DNA from: Dendrobium chrysotoxum
Taxonomy: Eukaryota; Streptophyta; Magnoliopsida; Asparagales; Orchidaceae
Reading direction: 5' to 3'
Assembly: GCA_019925795.1 (NCBI GenBank)
Contig: CM034314.1
Span: 32,915,774 to 32,979,773 of the forward strand
Length of the DNA stretch: 64,000 nucleotides
Shown here: positions 46,937-58,840 of the stretch, piece after piece
How the letters are laid out: every line of letters begins with the position of its first letter
Position numbering within the stretch: position 1 is the first letter of the stretch
Notes under the pieces: generated by a model
The model's input: the letters and a program-made list of their open reading frames with translations, nothing else
Database searches by the model: none
Told to the model about the DNA's origin: nothing
Made by a program: the position numbers and the translations under genes

Positions 46937-48373
46937 TTTTTTGTTGCTCTGGTTGTCTCAATTTATCTTTAGTTTTTTTATGTTTGAATTGAAGTTCTCT
47001 ACTTACTCTTTTTCCTTTACCAGCAGCTATCGATTTTACTTTGTCTTGGTTTTTGTTCGCTCTCATCGTGAGGCACTAGATACATTTTTTTGGGATTTTA
47101 TGGTATTAATTTTTTAGGCACTCAGAATTTCATTGTTCTATATTTTGGTGTTTTTATTCTCTGGGATCTGCTGCCTCTTCATGTTCTTCTTCATGGGTTT
47201 TTCCTGCTGTCCTTTCATTTCATTTGTTATGGTGGTTGGTGCTTTAGCTATGATGGTAATAATTTCATGACTAATCAAATCCGTATGTGTTACTCATCCT
47301 TTCCTGGTGAGGAGTTCTATGGGAGTTTTTCTGGTGCCTATTTCTTTGGTCGGCTGGGCAACTGCTGTTAGATGTTGTGCCTCTCTAGTTTGAGTAGGAT
47401 ATATTAATTGTTGTGCCTTTCTAGGTTGAGTAGGTTGGTTGTGTATTACTTTGGTTCTCACTAGATTTATTCTTTGGCAAGCTATTTTTTCATCTGGGCT
47501 ATTAAGTATATCCCTTTTAACTTATGGGGTTGTATCTGTGGCAGTATGTTCTCCTTGATTTACATTTATATTTCTCTCTCATTGTACTTTTATTGAAGTG
47601 CTCCCTTTGATATTACAACTCTGAGCTTTTCTGCTACTCTTCATTTAACTTTTTGGGATTCATTAATTTGGGTCAATGTTCCTGCTTCTTCACGGAATTA
47701 TGCAATGTGGGGCTTTATGAGATGTGGTTTTAAGAATGAGTGGAGCCCTTTTTGTTGTGGTGATTGTAGCTATGTTGTTTTGTTTTGCTTGGTCTTGAGT
47801 AATCTATATATTTTGACTTTGGGCCGGCTGCATTTCTTACTTGTTTATCTTATCTGGGGTGCTGTCAAGCTAAAGCTGTTATTAAACCTTATTGGCAAGT
47901 TCACTATAGATTTGTTGCATCTAAAGGGAAATCATTTTGTATTGGATGGTGAAGGGCTAAATTTCCTTGTGAAGATTTTTATGGGCTTCAATTCCAAACT
48001 TTTTTTAAACTTTTTTGTTATTACTATACTTTTCATTGCTTGCTTTTCTTTTACAATCATATTTTTTGCAAGTCCTTTGGACTAAAGATTTGGTGGTGCT
48101 GCGAAATTTTTTTGCCAGGGCGTTGGACCTGATTGTGCTTTATCTTTTGTTCCTTTTTTGGGTGCTCGCTACTTGTAGCCCTAGAATGGTATTAGGCTAT
48201 TTTGTTAATCTTAGTATAGGGAACCATTTGCTCTTAGGTTTTATTTTATCTTTTTTTGTAGCTCTGATGAGCAATAGTGAGCTGAAGGTTCCCTTTAACG
48301 ACCTTGTAACCTTAATTTTATTTAACGCGTAGGCCCCGCCGCGGGTTTCCCCTAAAAAAAATAAAAATAAAAA
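46937..48373 (+). other. L1-2 T-rich 3' region and tail
   Basis: About 1.4 kb, strongly T-rich on the plus strand, with several hydrophobic open readings (for example 47705-48085) that I take as chance products of base composition. It ends CCCCTAAAAAAAATAAAAAT. L1-1 has an equivalent region (24150-25218). Confidence 0.75.
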
Positions 48374-48389
48374 TAGTTTCAATTTCCTT
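48374..48389. repeat. L1-2 target duplication, right copy
   Basis: TAGTTTCAATTTCCTT; see the left copy at 42071-42086. Confidence 0.78.
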
Positions 48390-50580
48390 GGGTAATATTA
48401 AACTATAAATAAACTCAATATAAATTATTATGAAATGGCAAGATTTCATTTAATTTTTTTATAGAATAACGATATAATAAAGATTTCAATTTAAAAGCTC
48501 TATATGATAACCTCATGCCATAACAAATAAGTGTCCATGTTATATGCAATCTAGAGAACTTTCACACACTTGATTTTAAATTTTTAAAAAGAAATTTTAA
48601 TTTCTTAAAAATAGTTGGTGAAAACATAAAACAGATATTTAAATTAGCACTTGACATCACATATCTACAACAAGATCCCTTTCTTATTTGTCACTATCTC
48701 GGATGGCATGGGTGATGTCAAGCTCCAGGCTTCAGCAGCATGCATAAAAATCTTCCTCACAAAGATTTTGAAGATGAGTATGCAAACAATACAGAAGATT
48801 GAGGGAATTAGGGCTTACCGTTCTATTCATTTAACTAGTAGGACACCAAATTTTTTTTTTTTTTTTTTTGGAAGAGGAGAGCATCAATTAGCCTTTCCAA
48901 ATGTTGGAAGATGGGGACACGTGCCCCCATGCCCCCCCTTTCAGGCCCCAGAACAAAAAGAGGAATTTAACCTTACTTGCTTATTCCTAAGTTAATCATC
49001 GCACATTTTGGAATACACCAGAGCTAACTAATAATCAAGAATATATAAAACAAACATTGAGAGTGCGCAATTCATAATTTCATACCTAAAAATAAAAATA
49101 TTCAAGAATCTTAATTTCAATATTTTTGAATACAACATAAGTATAACCTAGATTTTCAAAATCATAAATACCTGTTGACTCAGCTTTTTTGCACCCTATT
49201 GGACTAAATATGATCAACAATATCTTTACCCTAGCTTGAAATAATAAAATTAATGGTGTGAGTATATACTTACTAAGTCAATCTCGTGCCCCATCACAGT
49301 ATTGTATTCTGGCAACATTTAGTTCATATTGCTAACAAATAACTTTAAAACAAAATCAAGTAAATATTATTTAGTACAAAACTATAGGTACACAAATGCA
49401 CTTATAAATACGGAATGCACATGCATTGATGTCACTTTTAACTCTCAATCATCCACCTCTAACCTATTCAAGATTGGTGCAGAGTAGAGTCAATACAAAA
49501 CAAAGTGTGATTCAATACAGGGCTAATACAGAGTTAGAACAAAGTATTTCAATATTGAGTATTTCCACCTTGAGCCTAAGCAGAGAACTTTCATAGCATT
49601 TTTTATTTCCAATTCAGAGCTCCAAATTATGAAATGCATGTTAATACTAATATGATACAATTAAATTTTTGTAGAAAACCATATCATGTATGGACTTATA
49701 TATAAAAAAAACTTACTTTTAAATTGCCAACAAAGAGTAATCATACCTTTATAAAATTCATAGAGAATCTAAAAATGCTAAAATAACATATTTATTAATT
49801 TTACAACAAATAAAAAGTTCACCATTTTCTAAATCAATAAAAACTAATATAGGACAATACAAATGGTGAAAATTTACATTTTTATAGTCTAGTCGTCCAA
49901 CACGGAGAAAAAAACAACATACAAATAGTTACATAGTTAAACCTTTTTAAAACTTAAGAAAAATAATTTTAAAAATAGAATATTCATTCTACCTAGCATA
50001 ATTAAAAATATACATGGGATATGGGTTGCCTACCTCGAGGCCGATAATTCTCTTAACAAGAGTGGCAAAAAAAAATCAAATTCTAGACCTCAAACCTCCT
50101 CCTTAACTTTCTCTTTCCTTCCTCCTCACCTTTCTTGTTCAACAAGCTACAGGGTGAGTGTTTGGGCAATAGTGCCTTTAGATATTTATTATTTTTAAAA
50201 ATACTAATCCATCCTAGCAACACGGAGTTAAAGCCTCCAACACCGCGGTACTCTTAGAAAAATTCTCTATCTCTTCCAAAACCTCAAAAACTATTATAGG
50301 ATCCATTGTCAACACTTAACGAAAATTATCTAGCCAAAACACTCAACAAAAACCTCATTTTTATTCTTTTTTCTTTTAGAGAGTAGAGTGCAGGAGCGCT
50401 TATTTTAACGCCGCAGAGCTTATAATAAATATTTAAAAATTAAAATTCTTATTTTCCCAACTTAAAATGTTAAGTAGTATATATTCTATACAACTTAAAA
50501 ACACTTCTTATTACTAAGTCAATTGAAAATTTACACTTTTAAGCACATAATTACCTAACTTCAAAACAACGGCTATTACA
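48390..50580 (-). mobile_element. AT-rich stretch ending in a Tekay-like gypsy 3' LTR
   Basis: The right border is clear: CGGCTATTACA ends at 50580 and a polypurine tract follows, so on the minus strand the LTR begins TGTAATAGCCG. The left border is not found, and L1-2 may lie inside this LTR. No coding region is supported; the open reading at 48651-48995 crosses a T homopolymer (about 48851-48869) and a C-rich patch and is not a gene. Confidence 0.6.
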
Positions 50581-50887
50581 TTCTTCCCTCCTAAAATAAA
50601 TGTGATCCTTAACATTTCAAAATAGTTCTTGATATGAGTTCATCATTTTGGCTTCTTTCTCTAAGGTTGGTTCTCTTTCTTCCCGATATTTTCATTTAAC
50701 TTTGACCAATGAGATTTTCTTATTCTTTAATTGCAAAATGTTGAATGCTAGAACACACTCAGATCTTCTTTATAAGTCAAATTAGGGTGCACTTCTAATT
50801 TTGCATTAGATACTCTTTGCTTGACATCTGACACTCAGTTTCTTAATATATATACATGAAAGACATTATGGATATCGAATATATAAT
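50581..50887 (-). pseudogene. Tekay-like gypsy integrase C-terminus (chromodomain) and polypurine tract
   Basis: Plus-strand TTCTTCCCTCCTAAAATAAA (50581-50600) is, in the element sense, a purine tract before the LTR, as in Tekay/Del chromoviruses. To its right on the minus strand I read IHNVFHVYILRN (about 50870), LTYKEDLS (about 50770), an RNKKI.LVKV-like stretch and a WE-type chromodomain remnant with EAKMM..Y (about 50640). It joins 62523 onward when element B is removed. The chromodomain steers integration to marked chromatin. Confidence 0.82.
50883..50887. repeat. target-site duplication of element B, left copy
   Basis: ATAAT before the LTR start TGAAAG; identical copy at 62518-62522. 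Confidence 0.9.
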
Positions 50888-52659
50888 TGAAAGTTCGTTA
50901 GGGTTATTAAGCCCTTATGAACTAGTATTTTAAAAATTCTTAAACCAAAAAGAATTTTTTTTTAAAGTATTTTTGAATATTTCAAACACAAATAATGTAA
51001 GCGGAAGTAGATAACCAAGATCAGATATTTCAACCATAGATCAGATCACAGAAATATGTGAAATTAAAGTCCAAAAAATAAATGAAAAGAGAACACAAGA
51101 TTTAAAGTGGTTTAGTCAACTTAACTTACATCCACTCCCCGAGGCCTCCCCTCCAGGTATTGCCCTAAAACTATAATAACTCTCCTTTTTCTCCAACTAT
51201 AAGGTGGAGAAGCCCGTATAAACACTTTCCACCAACAATGATGAGGCAGAGAACCTAGACTCCTTTTGCTTCCTCCTGAAGCAGGAAGAGAACCACAGAA
51301 TCCATTATCTTTGTCCTGAAGTAGGAAGAGAACCCCAACTCCTTTTGCTTCCAACTGAAGTAGGCAGAGAACCCCAACTCCATTTGCTTCCTCCTGAAGC
51401 AGGCAGAGAACCTAGATTTGATGCTGATGATCATCTCTCTAGAGCCACCACGGAACCAAGGATGAAGAAGGAAGATGATGATCAAATCCTTGCTAGGAGC
51501 AACCTTTGTGAATCCCCTCACAAACACCCCCTCATAAGATCCTCTCTCTCTTTCCCAAATTCTGCTTCTCCTCTAAGCTCTCTTGGAGTGGAAAAACAAG
51601 CAAAAGATTTTGCATAATAGTAATTAAAACACTTAAATAGAAGGGCTAAAAAATGTGCCCCAAATTTTAACTTGCTAATTATATCATCCAGGATGATCTG
51701 TCGATCATTCTGTACGATTAGTACAAAATTTGCTATTTCAGTCTGGATGATCTAGTTCTCCTATATGATCTGAACATAAGTTTTTTATGATCATCCAGGA
51801 TGATATGGACATCATCTAGGACTATTAGTACAAAAACATATTTTCGTCCAGCCAATAGTTCGGGTCATCCAGGAGATAAGTCTGGATGATATGAAGAAAT
51901 ATAGCTGATCGTCCAAGACAATATAGTGATCGTCATGTATGATTAGTTCAAAAAACATATAATATAATCCAATAGAGAGTCCAGGATGTCCAGCAGAGTT
52001 AGGAGAATAATCCATGATGATTATACGATCGATCAAGATGATATGATCGATTAGTCAAATCTTAATTACTTCTCTGAATCACCTGACTAATTTAGGTGTG
52101 ATTGTTACAAATTATCAAGGACAATGTGGGATCATCTTGTATGATTAGACACATAAATTCAATTTCAAAAACATGCCTAAATAAGTTTGGTGGCTGAGTA
52201 TTTTTTATTTCAGAATGTCATCCAGGATGATGGGAGGATTGTCCAGGATGATTTACTCAATCAGGTTAACTTATCCCAGATGCCCTATCTAGGGTTTCTA
52301 TTTTTATCTGATCATCTAGGATGATTTTGGATCATCCTATACGATATGATAAAAAAGAGAAGAGCTCTCAAACTCACCAAATTTCTCCCCTGAGCGTGTA
52401 TGTGCATGGTTACTTAGCATAAGGATCCACCTTATTATATTCGACTGAAGAAAAGATAAAAATATTGGAAATAAACTTACAGACAGACTCAGACCTAATC
52501 TACCCAATTTTAAGCTGGCTTGAATTGCAATTATTTTTGTGGAATTGAAAAGTTAGTAGGAAGCGAAACTACAAATAGATGTGTAGTAGTAACCTTAGTT
52601 GAGAAACAGAAATATTTGTTATCATCAAAATTATGATCCTTGAATCCAGATTTACAACA
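50888..52659 (-). mobile_element. 3' LTR of element B
   Basis: 1772 bp, TGAAAG ... TTTACAACA. U3 contains palindrome pairs from about 51683 to 52350 (for example 51683 with 51704, 21 bp apart); two pairs are spaced 20 bp. About four copies of a 39-bp repeat (CTTCCTCCTGAAGCAGG type) lie at 51240-51415. Compared with the 5' LTR it lacks 32 bp around GGCTAACCAAGAGGG near 50930. Confidence 0.92.
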
Positions 52660-52943
52660 ATCTCCCCCTTTTTGATGATGGCAATATTTATTGGATAATT
52701 TCAAATCAAGCAGATAAGAAAATAAAATTTAAGTTAAAGCAAAGAAAAGCAAAGCACTATACATAAAGCAAAGTAAATTTTACTAAAACAAGCAAATGAT
52801 ACAACACTAACACTACAAGCAAACAATGCACCACTAACACTACTCCCCCTTTTGACATCACAATAAAGAGGAAAAGCACAGAGCAAAACACATACATAAA
52901 AGAACAATAATATAAACACCACACAAAATAAACAAAAAGTAAA
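52660..52943 (-). other. polypurine tracts and spacer before the 3' LTR of element B
   Basis: ATCTCCCCCTTTTTGATG at 52660 is the main tract (minus strand CAAAAAGGGGGAGAT). A second tract, CTCCCCCTTTTGACATC, lies at about 52842. The spacing of about 180 bp is roughly kept in element A (about 150 bp). Confidence 0.85.
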
Positions 52944-54052
52944 CTACATATACGATGGACCCTGATCAAGTGGAGGAGGTGGAGGTGGCTGAAAGAAATG
53001 GTGAATGGAAGCAAACTACTCCCTAAACAAGGCCAGATCCTAGTCGTGTTGCTACTGATGTTGGGCTGCATAGGCATTGAAATGATCCACATCTGCTACA
53101 TGTTACCGCTCTTGTGTAACAACATAGGAGTCAAACCTAGCCTCCCACTAGGTAAACCTCCCCACCAGTTAATCCAGCAGTGAGTGCTGGCAAATAAGAA
53201 CAAGTTCAGGAGCTGGTGTAGGAATAACTTCTTCCTCTTCTCCCACATCCTCTGCATGCTCCGGATGGAGGTGAGTGCTATGAAGGTCATGAAATTAGAC
53301 ATTTGTGTAGAAAGAAGGGTGTAATTTGGTGGGGTAGGATACTGAAGATTGTACTTAGTTTCAAGGACATAAGCAATGAGGTGTCCTAGGGCCAAATTTG
53401 GTTTCCTCCTATGTCTGGGATTCCTAATGCTAGTCAAGTGCTCAATGTATAGAAAGAGAAGATTAGTATCATTGAAGTCCCTATGAGCCATGATATAATA
53501 GGTGGTGATGGAAAGTAAAGGAGTAATGTGAACACGATCACCAGCTTTGGGAATTATAGATGTTTTAAGGATATGTTGGATGGTCCTAGCATCTTTAACC
53601 AATGAGCTAGAGGCACCATCATGGTAAGTAAAATTTGTGTTCCTAAGAAGCTGATTAATGGAACTCCAGTTGAAATTAGGATCTGAGACCAAAATGTGAA
53701 GCTTATCTCTAGTGGTGGAAAGTTGAAGAAGTTCATGGCAGTCCTGAAAAGTGATTTTTGCAAGTTATTTGTTTACATAGGATTGAAGTGCAGTTTAGGT
53801 AGAGTTAATTCAAAGACTAATGAAGAATTCATATAAAAGTTTATAGTGAAAAGGAACTGTAAGGGTCAGAACAAAAGTAAGAGTAGTGTGGGCAAACAGA
53901 TTTATCATTGGATACATCAGGTACAGGGATTGACTGTCTTGGAGAGTGTAATCCCTACAGTTTTATAGCAAAGCTACATCAGTGAAGCGAGGGTCCACAG
54001 TTCCCCTTGAGGAGCTTCCAGTAAGAATCCTGGAATGTTTGCCACTAGCCAT
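52944..54052 (-). pseudogene. additional ORF of element B (env-like position)
   Basis: Lies between pol and the 3' LTR, in pol orientation. The start at 54052 (MASGKHSRILTG, preceded by CC and followed by G) is well placed 80 bp after a TATA box. The open core 53096-53692 shows DARTIQHILK, IIPKAGDRVHITPL, IEHLTSIRN, LALGHLIAYVLETKYNLQYP and STQMSNFMTFI. The end reads PPPPPPLDQGPSYM then stop at 52944. The core pattern recalls the putative plant transposon protein family found in other Sireviruses. I see no signal peptide or clear membrane helix, so an envelope role is not supported. Stops near 53960 and 53800 and a frame change near 53090 break it. Confidence 0.75.
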
Positions 54053-54130
54053 TGGATAGCTTGACTGAAGGAAAGAAAGATTTGAAGTGAAGAAGAAAGT
54101 TGGAGTGAATAGTATCCTTAAAATTGGGTT

Positions 54131-54530
54131 GTTTATAAAGAGTTGCCCATATCATCTAGGATGATCGTGATATCATTCAAGATGATTTGAAGCAATAATA
54201 TCGACCAAGCCTATTGGTCCAAAAGGCAGTCATATCATCCCAGACGATCAGGTATCATCCAGAATGATTAAATTAAGGTGATCATCCCGAGGAGTCCTTC
54301 TGAATGATCATTGATGAAAAGTATCACCCAAGATGATGTGGTGGATTATCCAGGATGATTGACGATAATGGATCATACCAACTGAATTTAAATCATCCAT
54401 CATGTTGTCAATTTGGATTGTCCAGGATGATTAGGTGTATCATCCAAAATAATGTCCAATAATTGGTTCATATCAGCTGTTGGAGTGGAGATGTGATGAT
54501 ATCATCTAGCACGATGTGGATATCGTCCAG
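54131..54530 (-). promoter_or_regulatory. candidate internal promoter of the additional ORF: palindrome pairs plus TATA box
   Basis: Five pairs of 15-bp palindromes start at 54151, 54234, 54323, 54417 and 54501; the second members begin 21, 20, 22, 22 and 21 bp later. A TTTATAAA box (54132-54139) lies 12 bp beyond the first pair on the sense side. A CT-rich leader and the ATG at 54052 follow. The layout copies the LTR promoter (pairs, TATA, leader). Element A lacks the whole block. Promoter function is inferred. Confidence 0.6.
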
Positions 54531-55831
54531 GATGATGTGAATAAATTTTAAAAAAGTTGGATGATGAAGAGGAATAATCAAGTGAGTCCAAAATACAAAA
54601 AAGATTCAAATCAAAATATAAAAAATATAAACAAATAATGAAAATGACAAATAAAAAAATGTTCTTTTTTTAATCGTTTAGCTCCAGTAACGGAGAATTT
54701 CTTCTTGATTTTCAATTCAAAAGCCAATAAGAAGAAATTAACGATGTTGAAATCTAGAAAAGTTATAAAATTGATTCTTGAAAACCCTGCCTCAGACACC
54801 TTAAAGGTTCAAATTCCTTTCAAACAAAAATATAATTCTGAAGAAAATAAATTAAATAAGAAAAGGGATCCTTTTAAGCTTCGGCCTAGAAAAATATCTG
54901 AGAAAATAGTATTATAAAGTATAGAACCAGAAATCATGGTTTTCTATCTCAAGTGTTTGAATATATTAAGTGGCACATGCATTCTTTTAAGATCTTTAAA
55001 TATTTCAAAGAGGAAGAAGTTTATTTCTTTGTGAGCTCATTTTATGCCTCTTTTTCCATTTTTTGGTGCACTTTACGCATCTTTTGATTTTTGATACACT
55101 TTGTATATATTTTAAAATTATTGGCAAAAATTGTGCATCATTTCAGTGTTGGGCTCATTTTGTGCCTCTTTCTCAGTTGATTGGCACACTTTGCGCATAT
55201 TTTGCAAGCTTTCTTTCTTTCAAAACCTCTAAAAGATTCTTAATTAGGAGATTATCTTCTAGATATAAGAGAAGAAAAACTCACTCGCTTAGATAAAGAA
55301 AGGTAATCCAAAAAATAGAATCATTCTCATATGATAAATGCAACCACCTAATTAAGAAAACACGAAAGTGATTCAATGATTTGGAACACTACTCATATGA
55401 GATAGATTACTGTAGGAAGATAAAATATATCTCTATTTCAAAGTCCAACTTTTTAATTTTAAAAAGAATTTTTATTCAAAAAAAATACCCCATTGAAGAA
55501 GTTAGAAGAAAAGAAACAATCATCAATACTTCATCATTTAACAATTTTAAAGAAGTCAATCACTACTTACAAGCTTTTGAACAAAATAAGGAAAAAATCT
55601 TATTTAAAAATCAAGTTTATCAGCAGTAGTGAGCAGTGATCTGATTCTATAGAAAGTAACCAAGAAATCAAAAAATTAAAGAAAAGCACATAAAAAGAAA
55701 TAAATAGATAAAGTAAACAATAACAAAAGGATTGAAGAAAATCAGCAGGAAATTAACAAATACATAACAAGAAATAGACAAATAAATCAAACAAAAACTA
55801 TGTGTTGAAACAAAAACAGAGAGCATCAACT
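54531..55831 (-). other. element B noncoding region after pol
   Basis: Aligns with 9500-10662 of element A. It includes a 110-bp-class unit present twice (about 55030-55215; GCTCATTTTGTGCC ... GCGCAT). Open readings at 54705-54917 and 55381-55629 lie on the opposite strand and are not convincing. Confidence 0.6.
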
Positions 55832-56480
55832 TCACGCATGAATATCTATCACACCTAATATGGTTCTTACGGTGCTAAAGGTTTCAAAGACCATTTATTT
55901 TGTGAAGATATCTGCTAGTTGGTTTTCAGTGGCTACATGATGTAGCTCTATGTCTCCTTTGGTAACATGGTCCCTAATGAAGTGGTGCCTGATGTCTATG
56001 TGTTTGGTCTTGGAGTGTTGGATTGGGTTCTTAAAAATGTAGTTGGCACTAGTGTTATCACAAAGTACTAGAATTGTGCCTACAGGAAGTACTAAATCTA
56101 GAATTTATTTCTTTAGCCAGAGGACCTAGGCCACACAACTTCCTAATGCAATGTACTCAGCTTCAGCAGTAGACAGGGCAACTGAGTTCTATCTTCTAGT
56201 AGACCAGGAGATTAAGGATTATCTTGTGAATTGACATGATTTGGAGGTGCTCTTTCTATCCACCCTACACCCTGTAAAGTCTGAATTAAAATATACTATA
56301 ATCTCTAAGGCAGTATTGTGTCTAGGATACCAGATTCCTAAGTTTAGGGTTCCTAAATAATTTTTAAGGATTCTCTTAACTGAAGTTAGGTGCGACTCCT
56401 TTGGATCATCCTAAAATCTAGCATAGAGGTAAACACTAAACATAATATCAGGTATGCTAGCAGTTTGGGAAAGAAGTGAT
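55832..56480 (-). pseudogene. RNase H domain of element B
   Basis: Degenerate minus-strand reading: LTSVKRIL near 56370, a YPRHNT-type segment near 56325, KSTS near 56250, HHVATENQLADIFT near 55925, and VIDIHA then stop at 55832. It matches element A domain for domain but with more stops. Confidence 0.82.
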
Positions 56481-57260
56481 CTAGTTATTCCTCTGTACTT
56501 CTTTTAGTCAACTGATTTTTCATTTGAATCCTTATATAACTGGACACTAGAACTGATGGGAGTGTTGATTGGCCTGGCTTTATCCATTTTATATTTATTT
56601 AGAATTTCCTGGATGTATTTTGATTGATTAAGAAAAGTTTCATTATCCATATGCCTGATGCTAAATCCCAGAAAGTACGATAATTCTCCCATCATACTCA
56701 TCTCAAATTTCTTACTCATAATTTTGAAAAATTATCTCATAAATTTTTATCAGAAGATCCTAAAAGTATATCATTAACATAGATCTGGACAATGAGTAAT
56801 TCATCTCTTACTCTCCTCAGAAAAAGGGTGGTGTCTATGCTTCCCTTAACCAACTCTCTTTCTAGTAGGGATGTGCTAAGCCTCTCATACCACGCTCTAG
56901 GCGGCTATTTTAATCCATTCAAAGCCTTTTTTAATTTGAAAATTGGGAATTCTCAAAGCCAAGGGATTGCTCTACAAACACATCTTCTTTATTATCCCAT
57001 TTAAAAAGGCACTCTTGACATTCATTTGGTAAAATTTAAATTCTTTATAGCTGGCAAAGGCTAGTAGCACTTTAACGGCTTCCAAACAGGCTACAGGGGC
57101 AAAGGTTTCCTCAAAATCAATCCCTTCTATGAGGTTGTACCCCTTAGCAACTATCTTTTCTTATTCCTAACCACGACACCAAAATCATTTATTTTATTTT
57201 TAAAGACCTATTTGGTTCCTACTACTCTCTATTCTTTAAGTCTTTCTGTCAATTCTCAGA
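56481..57260 (-). pseudogene. reverse transcriptase domain of element B
   Basis: Open piece 56504-56719: KFEMSMMGELSYFLGFSI and MDKARPINTPIS, the standard copia segment after the active site. The catalytic box at 56770-56781 reads YVND, one Asp changed to Asn by a single transition; element A keeps YVDD. Further upstream the ARLVAKG and DFEETFAPV region (about 57080-57160) is recognisable with frameshifts. Confidence 0.88.
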
Positions 57261-58445
57261 CATCATTCCTAATAAATTGGTTTAGTTCCTCTTGCATGGC
57301 TAAGATCCAGAATACATCAGAAAGGGCCTGATTGATGTTGGTAGGTTTAGTCATTGAAATGAAGGCAGAGTGATTTACTTCTTTTCTAAGTCCATGCCTA
57401 GTTCTAACACCTTTAGAAGGGTCTCCTATGATCAGTTCTTTAGGATGATTCAAAGAATATCTCCATTCTCTAGGCAGTGTAACTTCAGATTTTACCCTTT
57501 CCTCTTGATGGGTAGATTCTATTCATTGGGTGACTTCTATAACCTCCACTTCTTCAACCCAAGACCCTCCAAAATTATTAGATTCACCAAACACAATATG
57601 AGTGGTCTCCTCAATAATCTGAGTTCTCCTATTGAAGGCTCAATAGGATTTCCCAATACTTGAGTAACCTAGGATTACTCCTTCATAAGATTCTGGGTCA
57701 AACTTTCCTAAGTGAGACTTCCCATTATTCATAATGAACACTTTACTTCCAAAGACATGAAGGTGAGAGAGGTTGGGTGTCGTACCCTTAAGAATTTCAT
57801 AGGGTGTTTTGTTTAGCATAGATCTAAGATTTACCCTATTCAGAACATAACAGGCTTTGCTCACCGCTTCTGCCTAAAAGTATTTTGGAAGTGAGTACTC
57901 AGCTAACATGGCTCTAGTAGATTCTACTAGTGTCCTACGCTTCTTTTTAGCTACCCCATTCTGCTGAGGGGCCTTAGGAGCTGAAAATTATGATCTATCC
58001 CTTATTCCTTATAGTAGGTTTCAAACTTCTCATTTTCAAACTCTCCACCATGATCACTATGAATAATCACAATCTCACAACCTAGCTTCCTTCGAATCCA
58101 AGTGGACAAAGATCCAAACTTCGTGAATGATTCACTTTTATGAGATAAGAATCTAACCTAGGTGAACTTTGAATAATCATCAACAATCACATACCCAAAT
58201 ACTTTTCCTCCTGAGCTTGAAGTGCTGACAGGTCCAAAGATGCCCATTTGAAGGAATTCTATGGGTTTGCTAGTGTTTATGTCTTTGATTGAGTGGAAGG
58301 AGGATATGACTTATTTTCTTAACTAACAGACATCACATAGGTGGTCCTTAATGAACTCTAGTTTTGGGACACCTCTCACTAAGTCTTTTTGGATAATCTT
58401 CCTAAGGTTTTTCATACTTGCATGACATAATCTTATATACCACAA
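57261..58445 (-). pseudogene. integrase of element B
   Basis: Broken readings: 57640-57864 (KACYVLNRVNLRSMLNKTPYEI, HLHVFGSKVFIMNN, GYSSIGKS) and 57256-57453 (GVRTRHGLRKEVNHSAFISM, leading into the reverse transcriptase). Upstream, IHSDHGGEFENEKF near 58050 and LTTTKRSR-type residues near 57930 mark the core; the zinc-binding part (HRRLCHAS counterpart) is at about 58400-58445. Frameshifts and stops are frequent. Confidence 0.85.
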
Positions 58446-58840
58446 CCATGATTAATTAGCAATTAATTTTAAGCAAATAGCAATATCAGCTTTATAGTAA
58501 TTTAGATCCAGCATGTAGTCATTGTTGATCTTTTTTCCCTCCAAAATAATTTTGTCATTTAAGCTTACAATGCAGAAAGTTGGCAGAAATTTTATGCTGA
58601 AGCCTTTATCACAGAGATGGCTGATGCTGAATAGATTATGTTTTAGTCCATCTACAAGTAAAACATTATCAATGATGAAATTTTTTGAATCACCAATTAT
58701 TCCTGATCCTACCACTCTCCTAGTTGTATTATCTCCAAGTGTTACCTTGCCTCCTACTCTAGCCTCCAGTGAAATGAATTGATTTGCCTCTCCAGTCATA
58801 TGCCTGAACATCCACTGTCCAAGTACCACTTGCTCTCATG
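58446..58840 (-). pseudogene. protease and pre-integrase region of element B
   Basis: FRHMTGEANQFISLEARVGG and VTLGDNTTRRVVGSGIIGD, then VLLVDGLKHNLFSISHLCDKG, open for 125 codons. A one-base change of frame just before RHMTG disrupts the D-S-G active site, which is intact in element A. Confidence 0.9.

Larger units (their letters stand above)
42087..48373 (+). mobile_element. L1-2 LINE
   Basis: 6.29 kb L1 on the plus strand, from a GC-richer leader (CTCGCGCGTGC, about 42100) to an A-rich tail (about 48352-48373), flanked by degenerate 16-bp duplications. Order: ORF1 (DUF4283, zinc knuckle), endonuclease start, reverse transcriptase, zinc-finger-like region, RNase H and a 1.4-kb T-rich 3' region. 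Most of the endonuclease is deleted. It is closely related to L1-1. Confidence 0.9.

Noticed and set aside
46854..48332. Series of hydrophobic open readings that look like membrane proteins
   Set aside because: They lie in the T-rich 3' region of L1-2; T-rich DNA gives Phe/Leu/Val-rich readings by composition, and they match the noncoding region of L1-1.
48651..48995. 114-codon open reading
   Set aside because: It crosses a T homopolymer and a C-rich patch, has no recognisable motif, and lies in a probable LTR.
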